Assembly (NCBI RefSeq): GCF_026225065.1
Contig: NZ_JAMFSB010000353.1
Location: 1-32,299, forward strand
Origin: Paraburkholderia sp.
GTDB taxonomy: Bacteria; Pseudomonadota; Gammaproteobacteria; Burkholderiales; Burkholderiaceae
Direction of reading: 5' to 3'
DNA length: 32,299 bases
Shown here: one piece after another, positions 18,382-25,802 of the stretch
Position numbering within the stretch: position 1 is the first letter of the stretch
Layout of the letters: every line of letters begins with the position of its first letter
The notes under the pieces: model-generated
Databases searched by the model: none
What the model saw: only the letters and a program-made list of their open reading frames with translations
What the model was told of the DNA's origin: nothing
Program-made: the position numbers and the translations under genes

Positions 18382-18410
18382 AGTATACGGTAAAACGAGT
18401 AAGCGCTTTC
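18382..18410 (-). promoter_or_regulatory. Predicted promoter of the SMP-30 lactonase gene
   Basis: On the minus strand TATACT (18382-18387) is a near-consensus -10. Seventeen bases before it the -35 position reads GAAAGC (18405-18410), a poor match, and this hexamer is one half of the operator at 18399-18410. A regulator bound there would cover the -35 directly. Confidence 0.45.
18399..18410. promoter_or_regulatory. LacI-type operator, site 1 of 5
   Basis: GTAAGCGCTTTC, a near-palindrome centred on CG, as is usual for LacI/GalR-family proteins. It is identical to the site at 25642 and is the reverse complement of the site at 20979. It ends 2 bases before the -35 of the MFS gene promoter and overlaps the -35 of the divergent lactonase gene. 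Confidence 0.8.
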
Positions 18411-18412
18411 TC

Positions 18413-18441
18413 TTGTCTTCCACTCTCGCTTCTACTAAAGT
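18413..18441 (+). promoter_or_regulatory. Predicted sigma70 promoter of the first MFS gene
   Basis: TTGTCT (18413-18418), 17 bases, then TAAAGT (18436-18441). The same geometry, operator then 2 bases then -35 then 17 bases then -10, recurs at 25642-25684. Confidence 0.6.
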
Positions 18442-18494
18442 GCCTGCATATTCAATGCTTTCGATTGACTGCTGGCGCGATTCGTACGTCAAAA

Positions 18495-18506
18495 GAAAGC
18501 GATTAC
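18495..18506. promoter_or_regulatory. LacI-type operator, site 2 of 5
   Basis: GAAAGCGATTAC, identical to the site at 25739. It lies 96 bases from site 1, in the leader just before the MFS start codon at 18521. Its placement fits a roadblock or the distal site of a repression loop. Confidence 0.78.
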
Positions 18507-18520
18507 ATGATTGGAGACAT

Positions 18521-19813
18521 ATGGACACGGGAAAGTATCGGTATGTGGTCGCCGGGCTGCTCTTCATGGCCGGTGCGATCAACTACATGGATCGCGCGGC
18601 ACTCGGCATCGTCGCGCCGATAGTCAGCAAGACGCTTGTGCTCTCGCCGTCGCAACTTGGCGTCATCTTCAGCAGCTTCTTCGTCGGCTATTCGATCTTC
18701 TCGTTCCTGGGCGGCTATTTCGCGGACAAGTTCGGCACGCTGCGCGTCTTCACGTGGGCCATGGGATTCTGGTCGCTGTTTTGCGGACTGACCGCGAGCG
18801 CGACCGGCTTTGTCTCGCTGCTGGTGTATCGGGTGTTCTTCGGCATCGGCGAAGGGCCCATGAGCTCCAACACCAACCGCACGATCTCGAACTGGTTTCC
18901 CCGTCATGAAACCGCGACGATGATCGGCTTCACTTTCTCCGGTCAGACGCTCGGCAACGCGATCGCAGGACCGGTGGTGGGACTGATCGCCATCGGCTTC
19001 GGTTGGCGTGCGTCGTTTATCGTGATCGCGGTATTGGGCTTCCTTTGGCTGGTGTTATGGCGTCTGTTCGTCACCAACAAACCCAGCGAGAGCCGCCGCG
19101 TCGGCGAGGGCGAAGCGAAACTGATCAACGATAGCCGTGCGATTGCGGAAGCGCGTAATGTCGAAGACGACGGCATGACGCTCGGCGCGTATCTGCGCCG
19201 TCCGAGCACGCTGGCTCTGGGCGCGGGTCTCTTCGCAGTGAACTACACGCAGTACGTTTTCATCTCGTGGCTGCCGAGCTATCTGACCAACGTGATGCAT
19301 CTCGATCTGAAGTCGATGAGCATCATCACGTCGATTCCGTGGATCTGCGGAGCGATTGGCTATTTCGGCGGCGGCGTGATTGGCGACATCGTCTATAAGC
19401 GCATGGACGACCCGATCAAGGCGCGCAAGCTGGTCGCCACGATTCCGCTGGCGTTATCGGGCGTCGCGGTGCTGAGCATTACCTCGGCCGGGTCGTTGAC
19501 GGCGGCGGTCGCGCTGATTGCCGCGGCGCTGCTGTTCCTGACCGGATCGTGCCAGTCGATCTGGGCGATCCAGCACGAGATTCTGCCGCTGCATCGTCAG
19601 GGCGGCGTGGGCGGCTTCATTCACTTTTTGAGCAACCTGTCGGGGATCATCGGGCCGGCGTTGACGGGAATGTTGATCCAGTACTTTGGTGGCTATCACA
19701 GCGCGTTTATGTTCGGAGCACTGATCGACTTTGCGGGTGTGCTTGCGATGCTGGTTTTCATTCGCAGTCGGCCGCAGGTCAGTGCGGCGGTGGCCGCTCA
19801 TTCGCCGAATTGA
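18521..19813 (+). CDS. MFS sugar-acid transporter, ACS family (copy 1)
   Basis: This is a 12-helix inner-membrane proton symporter of the anion:cation symporter family, which includes the glucarate, galactarate and galactonate carriers GudP and DgoT. It has 430 residues and begins MDTGKYRYVVAGLLF. Family segments are AGAINYMDRAALG in the first helix and NWFPRHETATMIGFTFSGQT in the middle of the N-terminal half. The ATG at 18521 is preceded by TTGGAGACAT. It is a clear paralogue of the 430-residue carrier at 27464, with matching length and long shared runs. Operators lie both upstream of its -35 and in its leader. The substrate is probably a uronate, aldonate or aldarate, judging from its neighbours. 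Confidence 0.92.
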   Translation: MDTGKYRYVVAGLLFMAGAINYMDRAALGIVAPIVSKTLVLSPSQLGVIFSSFFVGYSIFSFLGGYFADKFGTLRVFTWAMGFWSLFCGLTASATGFVSLLVYRVFFGIGEGPMSSNTNRTISNWFPRHETATMIGFTFSGQTLGNAIAGPVVGLIAIGFGWRASFIVIAVLGFLWLVLWRLFVTNKPSESRRVGEGEAKLINDSRAIAEARNVEDDGMTLGAYLRRPSTLALGAGLFAVNYTQYVFISWLPSYLTNVMHLDLKSMSIITSIPWICGAIGYFGGGVIGDIVYKRMDDPIKARKLVATIPLALSGVAVLSITSAGSLTAAVALIAAALLFLTGSCQSIWAIQHEILPLHRQGGVGGFIHFLSNLSGIIGPALTGMLIQYFGGYHSAFMFGALIDFAGVLAMLVFIRSRPQVSAAVAAHSPN

Positions 19814-19841
19814 GCCAGCGAGGTGAGCGCGTGGTTCCTTT

Positions 19842-19869
19842 GCGCGCTTCGGCTGTGAGCGAAGCGTGC
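19842..19869 (+). terminator. Hairpin downstream of the first MFS gene
   Basis: GCGCGCTTCG (19842-19851) and CGAAGCGTGC (19860-19869) pair over 10 bp, with one G-U pair in RNA, around an 8-base loop. It lies 29 bases after the MFS stop and before the convergent dehydrogenase gene. No U-tract follows. A smaller 6-bp hairpin at 19902-19917 could serve the opposite strand. Confidence 0.5.
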
Positions 19870-19920
19870 CGCTTGCTGACGAAGATGAACCTCGCAACGT
19901 GGCCGCCCTGCGGCGGCTCG

Positions 19921-20919
19921 TCAGTCCCCCGGCGTATGCAGCAGAGTACGGGCATCGACTGCAGACGGATTGACACACGTCGCCGTGAGGCGTCCTTCGA
20001 GCGCTTCGGCCAGATTCTGCGCAGCGCGGCGCGCCATGGCTTCGCGTGTCTGGGCTGTGGCCGAGCCGATATGCGGCACGAGCACCACATTCGGCAGCGC
20101 GCATAGCGGCGAATCGGCGGGCAGCGGCTCGCGTTCGAACACATCGAGCCCCGCGCCGAGAATGCGGCCCTCGCGCAGCGCGTCGGTCAGCGCCGCTTCG
20201 TCGACCACCTGGCCACGCGCGCAGTTGACGAGAATCGCGCTCGACTTCATCAAACGCAATTCGGCCGCGCCGATCAGCTTCTCGGTCGCGGTGGAAAGCG
20301 GCACCAGCACGCACACGAAGTCCGCTTCGGCGAGCAGCGTGGGCAACGGACACCATTTCGCACCGAACGCTTCCTCCGCGGCCACATTGCGCGAGCGGTT
20401 CGCATAGAGCACGTTCATCCCGAAGCCGTGCGCCGCGCGCCGGGCCACCGCGGCGCCAATGCGGCCGAGGCCGATGATGCCGAGCGTCTTGTGGTGCACG
20501 TCGACGCCGAATTGCGCAGGCCCCGACGAGTTCTGCCATTCACCGCGGCGGGTCGAGGCATCAAGCTCGGCGATGCGGCGCGCAGTGGCGAGGATCAACG
20601 CGAACATCAGATCGGCCGTCGTCTCGGTGACTTCGTCCGGGGTGTTGCACAGAACGATGCCGCGGCGCGTGAGGTCCGCAACGTCGAAGTCGTCGTAGCC
20701 GGCAGAGACGGTCGACACCACTTCAAGTTTGGGCGCAGCGTCGAGAAATTCGGCGGTCAGCTTGAGCTTGTTGCCGATCGTGCCGTGTGCGTTCGCGAGC
20801 GCTGCGAGGAACGCGTCGCGCTGGGTATCGGCGTCGGCGCAGGTCACGTCGTATTGAGCTTCGAGGATGCGCAGGGCTGCGGCAGGCAGCTTGCGGTAGG
20901 CAACGACACTTTTTTTCAT
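19921..20919 (-). CDS. D-isomer 2-hydroxyacid dehydrogenase, GhrB-like
   Basis: This is a cytosolic NAD(P)H-dependent reductase of 2-keto acids, of the family that holds glyoxylate/hydroxypyruvate and 2-ketogluconate reductases. It has 332 residues. The Rossmann motif GLGRIG is at 151-156. NRS at 174-176, after the second strand, suggests NADPH preference. The catalytic set is Arg235 (CARG), Glu264 (EREP) and His283 (PHIGSAT). The ATG at 20919 (MKKSVVAYRKLP) is preferred over an ATG 14 codons upstream because family members start there. It is divergent from the IlvD/Edd dehydratase operon and shares the operator at 20979, so it belongs to the same regulon. Its keto-acid substrate is not known. 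Confidence 0.88.
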   Translation of the reverse strand: MKKSVVAYRKLPAAALRILEAQYDVTCADADTQRDAFLAALANAHGTIGNKLKLTAEFLDAAPKLEVVSTVSAGYDDFDVADLTRRGIVLCNTPDEVTETTADLMFALILATARRIAELDASTRRGEWQNSSGPAQFGVDVHHKTLGIIGLGRIGAAVARRAAHGFGMNVLYANRSRNVAAEEAFGAKWCPLPTLLAEADFVCVLVPLSTATEKLIGAAELRLMKSSAILVNCARGQVVDEAALTDALREGRILGAGLDVFEREPLPADSPLCALPNVVLVPHIGSATAQTREAMARRAAQNLAEALEGRLTATCVNPSAVDARTLLHTPGD

Positions 20920-20978
20920 CGGGACATCCGGTTTAAAAAGAGAAAGGAGCGCGCAGCCCAAAAAATGTTCAACTTTGA

Positions 20979-20990
20979 GAAAGCGCTTAC
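20979..20990. promoter_or_regulatory. LacI-type operator, site 3 of 5
   Basis: GAAAGCGCTTAC, the exact reverse complement of sites 1 and 4. It lies between the divergent dehydrogenase and dehydratase genes and directly abuts the predicted -35 of the dehydratase operon. No partner site is visible about 96 bases away. Confidence 0.78.
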
Positions 20991-21019
20991 TTGCGGATCA
21001 CTATAAGTCTCGTTAGAAT
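20991..21019 (+). promoter_or_regulatory. Predicted sigma70 promoter of the dehydratase-gntR-udh operon
   Basis: TTGCGG (20991-20996), 17 bases, then TAGAAT (21014-21019). The start point would be near 21026, placing the palindrome at 21030 in the first bases of the transcript. Confidence 0.55.
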
Positions 21020-21029
21020 CATCGTCAAG

Positions 21030-21041
21030 ATTATCGATAAT
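21030..21041. promoter_or_regulatory. Perfect palindrome ATTATCGATAAT, likely GntR-family operator
   Basis: ATTATCGATAAT is a perfect 12-bp palindrome of the kind bound by FadR-subfamily GntR regulators. It sits just downstream of the predicted -10 of the operon that encodes a GntR regulator (22851). A near copy sharing TATCGATAATTTG occurs at 29133-29145. Confidence 0.6.
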
Positions 21042-21060
21042 TTGATTGAGGGACATGGTG

Positions 21061-22854
21061 ATGGCAGACAAGCTCGATGAAGACCAGCCGCGCGACGAAT
21101 CGCCGGGCGACGATACGCCGGGCGACGATTCGCCGCGTGGTTTGCGCAAGGGGCTGACCAATTACGGGGACGCGGGCTTTTCGCTGTTCCTGCGCAAGGC
21201 GTTCATCAAGGGCGCGGGCTACACCGACGACGCGTTGGCGCGGCCCATCGTCGCCATTGCTAACACCGGCAGCGCCTACAACCCGTGTCACGGCAACGCG
21301 CCGCAACTGGTCGAGGCCATCAAGCGGGGCGTGATGCTGGCGGGGGGCTTGCCGGTCGAATTCCCCACTATTTCGATCGCGGAAAGCTTCTCGCATCCGA
21401 CCAGCATGTATCTGCGCAACCTCATGTCCATGGACACCGAGGAGATGATCCGCGCGCAGCCGATGGATGCGGTCGTCCTGATTGGCGGCTGCGACAAGAC
21501 GGTGCCCGCGCAACTGATGGGCGCCGCTGTCGCCGGTGTTCCCGCCATCCAGCTCGTAACAGGCGCGATGCTGACTGGCTCGCACCGTGGCGAGCGAGTG
21601 GGTGCCTGTACCGACTGTCGCCGCTTCTGGGCGAGCTTCCGCGGCGACCAGATCGACGCGGACGAAATCGATGCGGTCAACAACCAGCTGGTGGCGACGG
21701 TTGGCACCTGCTCGGTGATGGGTACCGCCAGCACGATGGCCTGCATTGCGGAGGCGATGGGCATCATGTTGCCGGGCGGCGCCTCGCCGCCGGCGGTCAG
21801 CGCCGACCGCATCCGCATTGCGGAGCGCACCGGCGCTCAGGCTGTCGCGATGATCGGCGCGAATCTCACGCCTGCGAAAATCCTCACGCCGAAAGCAATC
21901 GAAAACGCGTTGCGCGTGTTGCTGGCCATCGGCGGTTCGACCAACGGCATCATCCACCTGACTGCGATCGCCGGGCGTCTGGGCATCAAGATCGATCTCG
22001 ACGCGCTCGACCTGATGGCACGCGAGACCCCGGTACTGGTCGATCTGAAACCGTCGGGGCAGCACTATATGGAGGACCTGCATCGCGCGGGCGGACTCAC
22101 TACCGTCATGCGCGAAATGAAGGACCTGCTGCATCTCGACGCCTTGACCGTCACGGGCCGCACACTCGGCGAAGAGCTCGACGCGGCGCCTGCCAGCTTC
22201 GCGCAGGACGTCGTGCGGCCGTTTAGCAAGCCGATCTTTCCGCAAGGCGGCATCGCCGTATTGCACGGCAATCTGGCGCCGGGCGGCGCGATTATCAAGC
22301 AGTCCGCAGCGAATCCGGACTTGATGGAACACGAAGGCCGCGCCGTGGTGTTCGAGAATGCCGAGGACCTCGCGTTGCGCATCGACGATCCCGAACTGGA
22401 CGTAGAAGCGCACGACGTGCTCGTGCTCAAGCAGATCGGGCCGGTCGGGGCACCCGGCATGCCGGAAGCGGGCTACATCCCGATTCCGCGCAAGCTCGGA
22501 AGGCTTGGTGTGAAAGACATGGTGCGCATCTCCGATGGCCGCATGAGCGGCACCGCGGCGGGCACCATCGTGCTGCACGTGACGCCGGAGTCGGCGATTG
22601 GCGGTCCGCTCGCGATCGTGCGTACGGGTGACCGGATTCGCCTGAGCGTGGCGCAGCGCTCGGTTGAACTGCTGGTGAGCGACGAGGAAATCGCCACACG
22701 TCTGGCGGCGCTGCCGCCGCGCGTAGCCGAACCGAACATGCGCGGTTATCGAAAGCTGTTTCTGACCACGATCACGCAGGCCGACGAGGGGTGCGACTTC
22801 GACTTTCTGAAGGCGCCGCAGACCGTGGCCACGGTGCCTGGAAACAAGCTGTGA
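21061..22854 (+). CDS. IlvD/Edd-family sugar-acid dehydratase
   Basis: This is an iron-sulfur dehydratase that removes water from an aldonic or similar acid to give a 2-keto-3-deoxy acid. It has 597 residues. The three Cys positions expected for a [2Fe-2S] cluster are present: Cys76 (NPCHG), Cys144 (GGCDKT) and Cys217 (GTCSVMG). The conserved C-terminal DGRMSGTAAG is also present. The N-terminus has an extra acidic, Pro-rich stretch encoded by a 15-base tandem repeat. The ATG at 21061 fits GAGGGA seven bases before it better than the ATG at 21055. The GntR gene overlaps its stop. Arabinonate, xylonate and galactonate dehydratases are closer guesses than the valine-pathway enzyme, given the context. 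Confidence 0.88.
   Translation: MADKLDEDQPRDESPGDDTPGDDSPRGLRKGLTNYGDAGFSLFLRKAFIKGAGYTDDALARPIVAIANTGSAYNPCHGNAPQLVEAIKRGVMLAGGLPVEFPTISIAESFSHPTSMYLRNLMSMDTEEMIRAQPMDAVVLIGGCDKTVPAQLMGAAVAGVPAIQLVTGAMLTGSHRGERVGACTDCRRFWASFRGDQIDADEIDAVNNQLVATVGTCSVMGTASTMACIAEAMGIMLPGGASPPAVSADRIRIAERTGAQAVAMIGANLTPAKILTPKAIENALRVLLAIGGSTNGIIHLTAIAGRLGIKIDLDALDLMARETPVLVDLKPSGQHYMEDLHRAGGLTTVMREMKDLLHLDALTVTGRTLGEELDAAPASFAQDVVRPFSKPIFPQGGIAVLHGNLAPGGAIIKQSAANPDLMEHEGRAVVFENAEDLALRIDDPELDVEAHDVLVLKQIGPVGAPGMPEAGYIPIPRKLGRLGVKDMVRISDGRMSGTAAGTIVLHVTPESAIGGPLAIVRTGDRIRLSVAQRSVELLVSDEEIATRLAALPPRVAEPNMRGYRKLFLTTITQADEGCDFDFLKAPQTVATVPGNKL
21094..21138 (+). repeat. Three tandem 15-base units inside the dehydratase gene
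   Basis: Units at 21094-21108, 21109-21123 and 21124-21138 each follow the pattern GACGAnnCGCCGssn (s = G or C). They differ at only a few bases. They encode DESPG, DDTPG and DDSPR, an acidic and probably flexible N-terminal tail before the conserved start GLRKGLTNYGD. Units are in frame, so copy-number change would alter tail length without a frameshift. Confidence 0.75.
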
Positions 22855-23621
22855 CTTCAGGCGGCCCGATCGGCAACGGAGCAGCGCAACGGCGCCCCAG
22901 TGCAATCGCACCGGTGCTGCGCGACCGTAACACCGACGAAACGATACGCCGTGTCGCGGACCAGCTCGAAGAGGAGATCGTGCTCGGCCTGCTGCATCCG
23001 CGCGAACGTCTCGTTGAAGACGACCTGTGCGAGCGCTTCAATCTGAAGCGCCATGTGGCGCGCCAGGTGCTGGGCGAAGTGGAGCGCCGTGGCCTGATCG
23101 AACGTCGCAGGCATGTCGGCGCGCTGGTCAAGTCGTTCACTGCAAGCGAAGTGACGCAGTTGTATGCGTTGCGTGAGCTGCTGGAGACCGACGCGGCGAG
23201 CCGCATTGTTTTCCCCGTCGACGCCGCGAAGCTCGCCGAACTGGAAACGTTGCAGGCGCAACATGACGCCGCCGCGCAGGCAGGCGATCTGCGCCGCGTG
23301 TTCCGCGTCAACATGGCGTTCCATCGGGCGTTTTTCGCGTTATCGGGCAACCAGGTGCTTGTCGATGCGATTCATGAATATGAGCGGCGCACGCACGCGA
23401 TCCGCTCCGTATCGATCGTATTTCCGCTCTTCCTGGAGAAGGCGCGCGCCGAACATCACCAGATGATCGACGCCTTGCGGCGCGGCGATCGCGATGGGCT
23501 GATCGCGCTGTGCCGCGCGCATCTCGTGCCGTCTCGCGACGCCTATCTCAACGCGTATCACCAGCGCTCGGCCGCGGCCGCGGCGTTTGACTTATCGACA
23601 CCGAATGGAGACATCGAATGA
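22851..23621 (+). CDS. GntR-family regulator, FadR/FCD subfamily
   Basis: This is a DNA-binding regulator of 256 residues. After a polar tail, residues about 25-95 form the winged helix (RVADQLEEEIVLGLLHPRER, LVEDDLCERFNLKRHVARQV, VERRGLIERRRHVGALV). Residues about 105-235 form the helical FCD ligand domain, with the metal-site type His in NMAFHRAFFALSGN and in the AEHHQMIDALRRGD segment. The start is a GTG at 22851 that overlaps the dehydratase stop (GTGA), and its own stop overlaps the udh-like start (ATGA), so the three are co-translated. The effector is likely a sugar acid of the pathway. The palindrome at 21030 is its best candidate site. Confidence 0.88.
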   Translation: MTSGGPIGNGAAQRRPSAIAPVLRDRNTDETIRRVADQLEEEIVLGLLHPRERLVEDDLCERFNLKRHVARQVLGEVERRGLIERRRHVGALVKSFTASEVTQLYALRELLETDAASRIVFPVDAAKLAELETLQAQHDAAAQAGDLRRVFRVNMAFHRAFFALSGNQVLVDAIHEYERRTHAIRSVSIVFPLFLEKARAEHHQMIDALRRGDRDGLIALCRAHLVPSRDAYLNAYHQRSAAAAAFDLSTPNGDIE

Positions 23622-24424
23622 AACGGGTTTTGATTACCGGCGCGGCGGGCCATATTGGCCGGGTTTTGCGTGCCGGCTTGCGTGGCCAATATCAGTTGCG
23701 TCTCGCGGACATCGCCCCGCAAGCTGAGGCAGGCGAGGGCGAAGAAATCGTCACGGCCGACATCACGCGGCTAGAGGATCTGTTGCCGGTGATGCAGGGT
23801 GTCGACGTGGTCGTGCATCTGGCCGGCATTCCCGACGAGGACAGTTGGGAAAAGATCCGCGACATGAACATCGAAGGTTGCTACAACGTCTTCGAGGCCG
23901 CGCGGCAGGCTGGCGTCAAGCGCGTGGTGTTCGCGAGCTCGAATCATGCAGTGGGCTTTCACCGGCGCGACCGGATGATCGACGATGCGGTCGCGCCGCG
24001 GCCGGACAGCCGCTATGGCGTATCGAAGGTGTTCGGCGAAGCGCTCGGACGCATGTACGCGGACAAGCACGGCATGTCGGTTGCATGCATACGGATCGGC
24101 TCGTTTCGCCCGGACAACACGCCGACGGCACCGCGTCACCTCTTCACGTGGGTCAGCCATCGCGACATGGTGCAACTGACGAAGCGCTGTATCGATTACG
24201 CCGACTACCACTTCGTGATCGTGTACGGCGTATCGGGCAATGCGCGTAACCGCTGGGACAACGCGAACGTGCGCAAGCTCGGCTATGCACCTGAGGACGA
24301 CGCCGAACTGCAGGCCGCCCGGATCGCGGCAACAGGGCAAACCGAAGACGCGCGCGAGGCGCTCTTTCACGGCGGCTTTGGCTGTCTCGTCGAGTTCGAC
24401 GGCGATCCGGAGCGGATCGACTAG
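23618..24424 (+). CDS. udh: Uronate dehydrogenase-like NAD-dependent SDR
   Basis: This is an extended-SDR/epimerase-fold protein of 268 residues. The NAD motif is GAAGHIG (8-14), the catalytic pair is Tyr133-Lys137 (YGVSK) and the preceding Ser is in FASSNHAVGF (about 107-108). These segments, together with KVFGEALGRMYADK and WVSHRD, resemble bacterial uronate dehydrogenases such as the Agrobacterium enzyme, which oxidises D-galacturonate or D-glucuronate to the aldarolactone. The ATG overlaps the GntR stop by 4 bases. With the SMP-30 lactonase and a UxaA/GarD-type dehydratase in the same regulon, a uronate oxidation route is a good reading. Substrate range is not proven by sequence. Confidence 0.8.
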   Translation: MKRVLITGAAGHIGRVLRAGLRGQYQLRLADIAPQAEAGEGEEIVTADITRLEDLLPVMQGVDVVVHLAGIPDEDSWEKIRDMNIEGCYNVFEAARQAGVKRVVFASSNHAVGFHRRDRMIDDAVAPRPDSRYGVSKVFGEALGRMYADKHGMSVACIRIGSFRPDNTPTAPRHLFTWVSHRDMVQLTKRCIDYADYHFVIVYGVSGNARNRWDNANVRKLGYAPEDDAELQAARIAATGQTEDAREALFHGGFGCLVEFDGDPERID

Positions 24425-24527
24425 CCCGGTACTCTGACCCGGTTATCGTCATTGCTGGCTGCTGCACGTTATAGAATGCGGCACAGGGATGGCGCGATGT
24501 GCGCCTCGACTCCGGGCAGGGTGCAAG

Positions 24528-25574
24528 TTGACCACAGACACTAAGAAAAGAGCGCCGCGTCGCAAATCGAATGCGGTTTCCGTCATGGATGTGGCTCGCG
24601 CAGCGGGCGTTTCGACAGCGACGGTTTCGCGCGTACTGAACGGCAACGCAACGGTTGCCGCCGCGCTGCAGACCCGCGTGCGCGACATCGCGCGCGATCT
24701 TGGCTATACGCCGCATGCGGCGGCGCGTGCGTTGGCATCGCAGAAGTCGAAGACGATTGGCGCGGTGATCCCATCGCTGGAAAACCAGAACTTCGCGATC
24801 GGCGTGTTCGCGCTGCAAAAGCGCATCGGCGAAGCCGGCTATACGCTGCTGCTTGGATGCTCGTATTACGACCAGGAAGACGAACTCAAGCAGGTGCGCG
24901 CCCTGATCGCGGACGGCATCGCCGGCTTGATGCTCGTCGGCCGCAGCCACTCGCCCGCGCTCTACGAACTGATCGAAAAGGAACAGATTCCGCTCGTCAA
25001 CGGCTGGACAGTCGATCACGACCATCCGTATGTCGGTTTCGACAACGTTGCGGTCGGACGGCGCCTCGCCGAATATCTGCTCGAGCTCGGGCACACCCGC
25101 TTCGGCATGATTACGCAAATGACGCAGCACAGCGATCGTGCGGCTGATCGCATCATCGGCGTGCGCGCGGCGCTACAGTCGCGCGGGCTGCAGTTGCGCC
25201 ACGAGCATCTGATCGAGATGCCGCACAAGATCATTGAAGGCCAGATGGCGATGAAGGCGCTGATGAACGGCTCCGAGCGTCCGACGGCCGTGATCTGCGG
25301 CACCGATCTGTTGGCAATCGGCGCGCTGGCGGAAGCGCGCGAGGCGGGTATCGACGTGCCGGGCGAGCTGTCGATCGCGGGCATCAACGACATTGAATTC
25401 TCCAGCTTTACTTCACCACCCCTCACCACCATGCGGCTCGCCGCCGATGAAATCGGCGCGCGCAGCGCCGAGTATCTGCTCGCGCGGATCGAAGGACGGC
25501 CCGTGAGTTCGCAGTACATCGTGCCGACCGACCTGATCGTGCGCGGTACGACCGCACGTCCTCGCAACAGCTAG
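24528..25574 (+). CDS. LacI-family transcriptional regulator of the island
   Basis: This is a DNA-binding sugar-responsive regulator of 348 residues. The helix-turn-helix is VMDVARAAGVSTATVSRVLN, with the hinge LGYTPHAAARALASQKSKT; the rest is a periplasmic-binding-protein-like sensor (IGAVIPSLENQNFAIGVF through GTDLLAIGALAEAREAGIDVPG). The start chosen is a TTG at 24528 preceded by CAGGG at good spacing. An ATG at 24489 would add 13 residues but would lie about 10 bases from a predicted -10 (TAGAAT, 24472-24477). It lies between the udh-like gene and the UxaA operon, and five matching operators flank the island's promoters, which makes it the likely reader of them. Confidence 0.9.
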   Translation: MTTDTKKRAPRRKSNAVSVMDVARAAGVSTATVSRVLNGNATVAAALQTRVRDIARDLGYTPHAAARALASQKSKTIGAVIPSLENQNFAIGVFALQKRIGEAGYTLLLGCSYYDQEDELKQVRALIADGIAGLMLVGRSHSPALYELIEKEQIPLVNGWTVDHDHPYVGFDNVAVGRRLAEYLLELGHTRFGMITQMTQHSDRAADRIIGVRAALQSRGLQLRHEHLIEMPHKIIEGQMAMKALMNGSERPTAVICGTDLLAIGALAEAREAGIDVPGELSIAGINDIEFSSFTSPPLTTMRLAADEIGARSAEYLLARIEGRPVSSQYIVPTDLIVRGTTARPRNS

Positions 25575-25641
25575 AGGCGCGTGGCGCACCGTATTGCGCA
25601 ACACACTTTCTCAAAGCACGGGCATAAATTTGCCCGTCAAA

Positions 25642-25653
25642 GTAAGCGCTTTC
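25642..25653. promoter_or_regulatory. LacI-type operator, site 4 of 5
   Basis: GTAAGCGCTTTC, identical to site 1. It ends 2 bases before the -35 of the UxaA-operon promoter, exactly as site 1 does for the first MFS promoter. Confidence 0.8.
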
Positions 25654-25655
25654 TA

Positions 25656-25684
25656 TTGAACTCACAAACGAAGTGCCATAAGAT
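25656..25684 (+). promoter_or_regulatory. Predicted sigma70 promoter of the UxaA-MFS operon
   Basis: TTGAAC (25656-25661), 17 bases, then TAAGAT (25679-25684). The leader before the start codon at 25803 is about 110 bases and contains the fifth operator. Confidence 0.65.
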
Positions 25685-25738
25685 GCTTGATACCCAAGGA
25701 GATCAAGCAGCGAAGCGTCGTTTGTAGCGGCCCTTAAA

Positions 25739-25750
25739 GAAAGCGATTAC
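25739..25750. promoter_or_regulatory. LacI-type operator, site 5 of 5
   Basis: GAAAGCGATTAC, identical to site 2. It is 97 bases from site 4, against 96 bases between sites 1 and 2, and lies in the leader of the dehydratase gene. Confidence 0.78.
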
Positions 25751-25802
25751 TCATATCGCTCTTTCTGACCGCTGAGTGCAATTTTTTAGAAGGCAGTGTC
25801 TG

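Noticed and set aside
21031..22911. 626-codon open frame on the minus strand
   Set aside because: It is the shadow of the IlvD/Edd dehydratase gene; the product is Arg/His-rich with no family resemblance, while the plus strand gives a complete known enzyme.
24489..24527. ATG start for the LacI regulator
   Set aside because: It would sit about 10 bases from a predicted -10 and has no ribosome site; the TTG at 24528 follows CAGGG.
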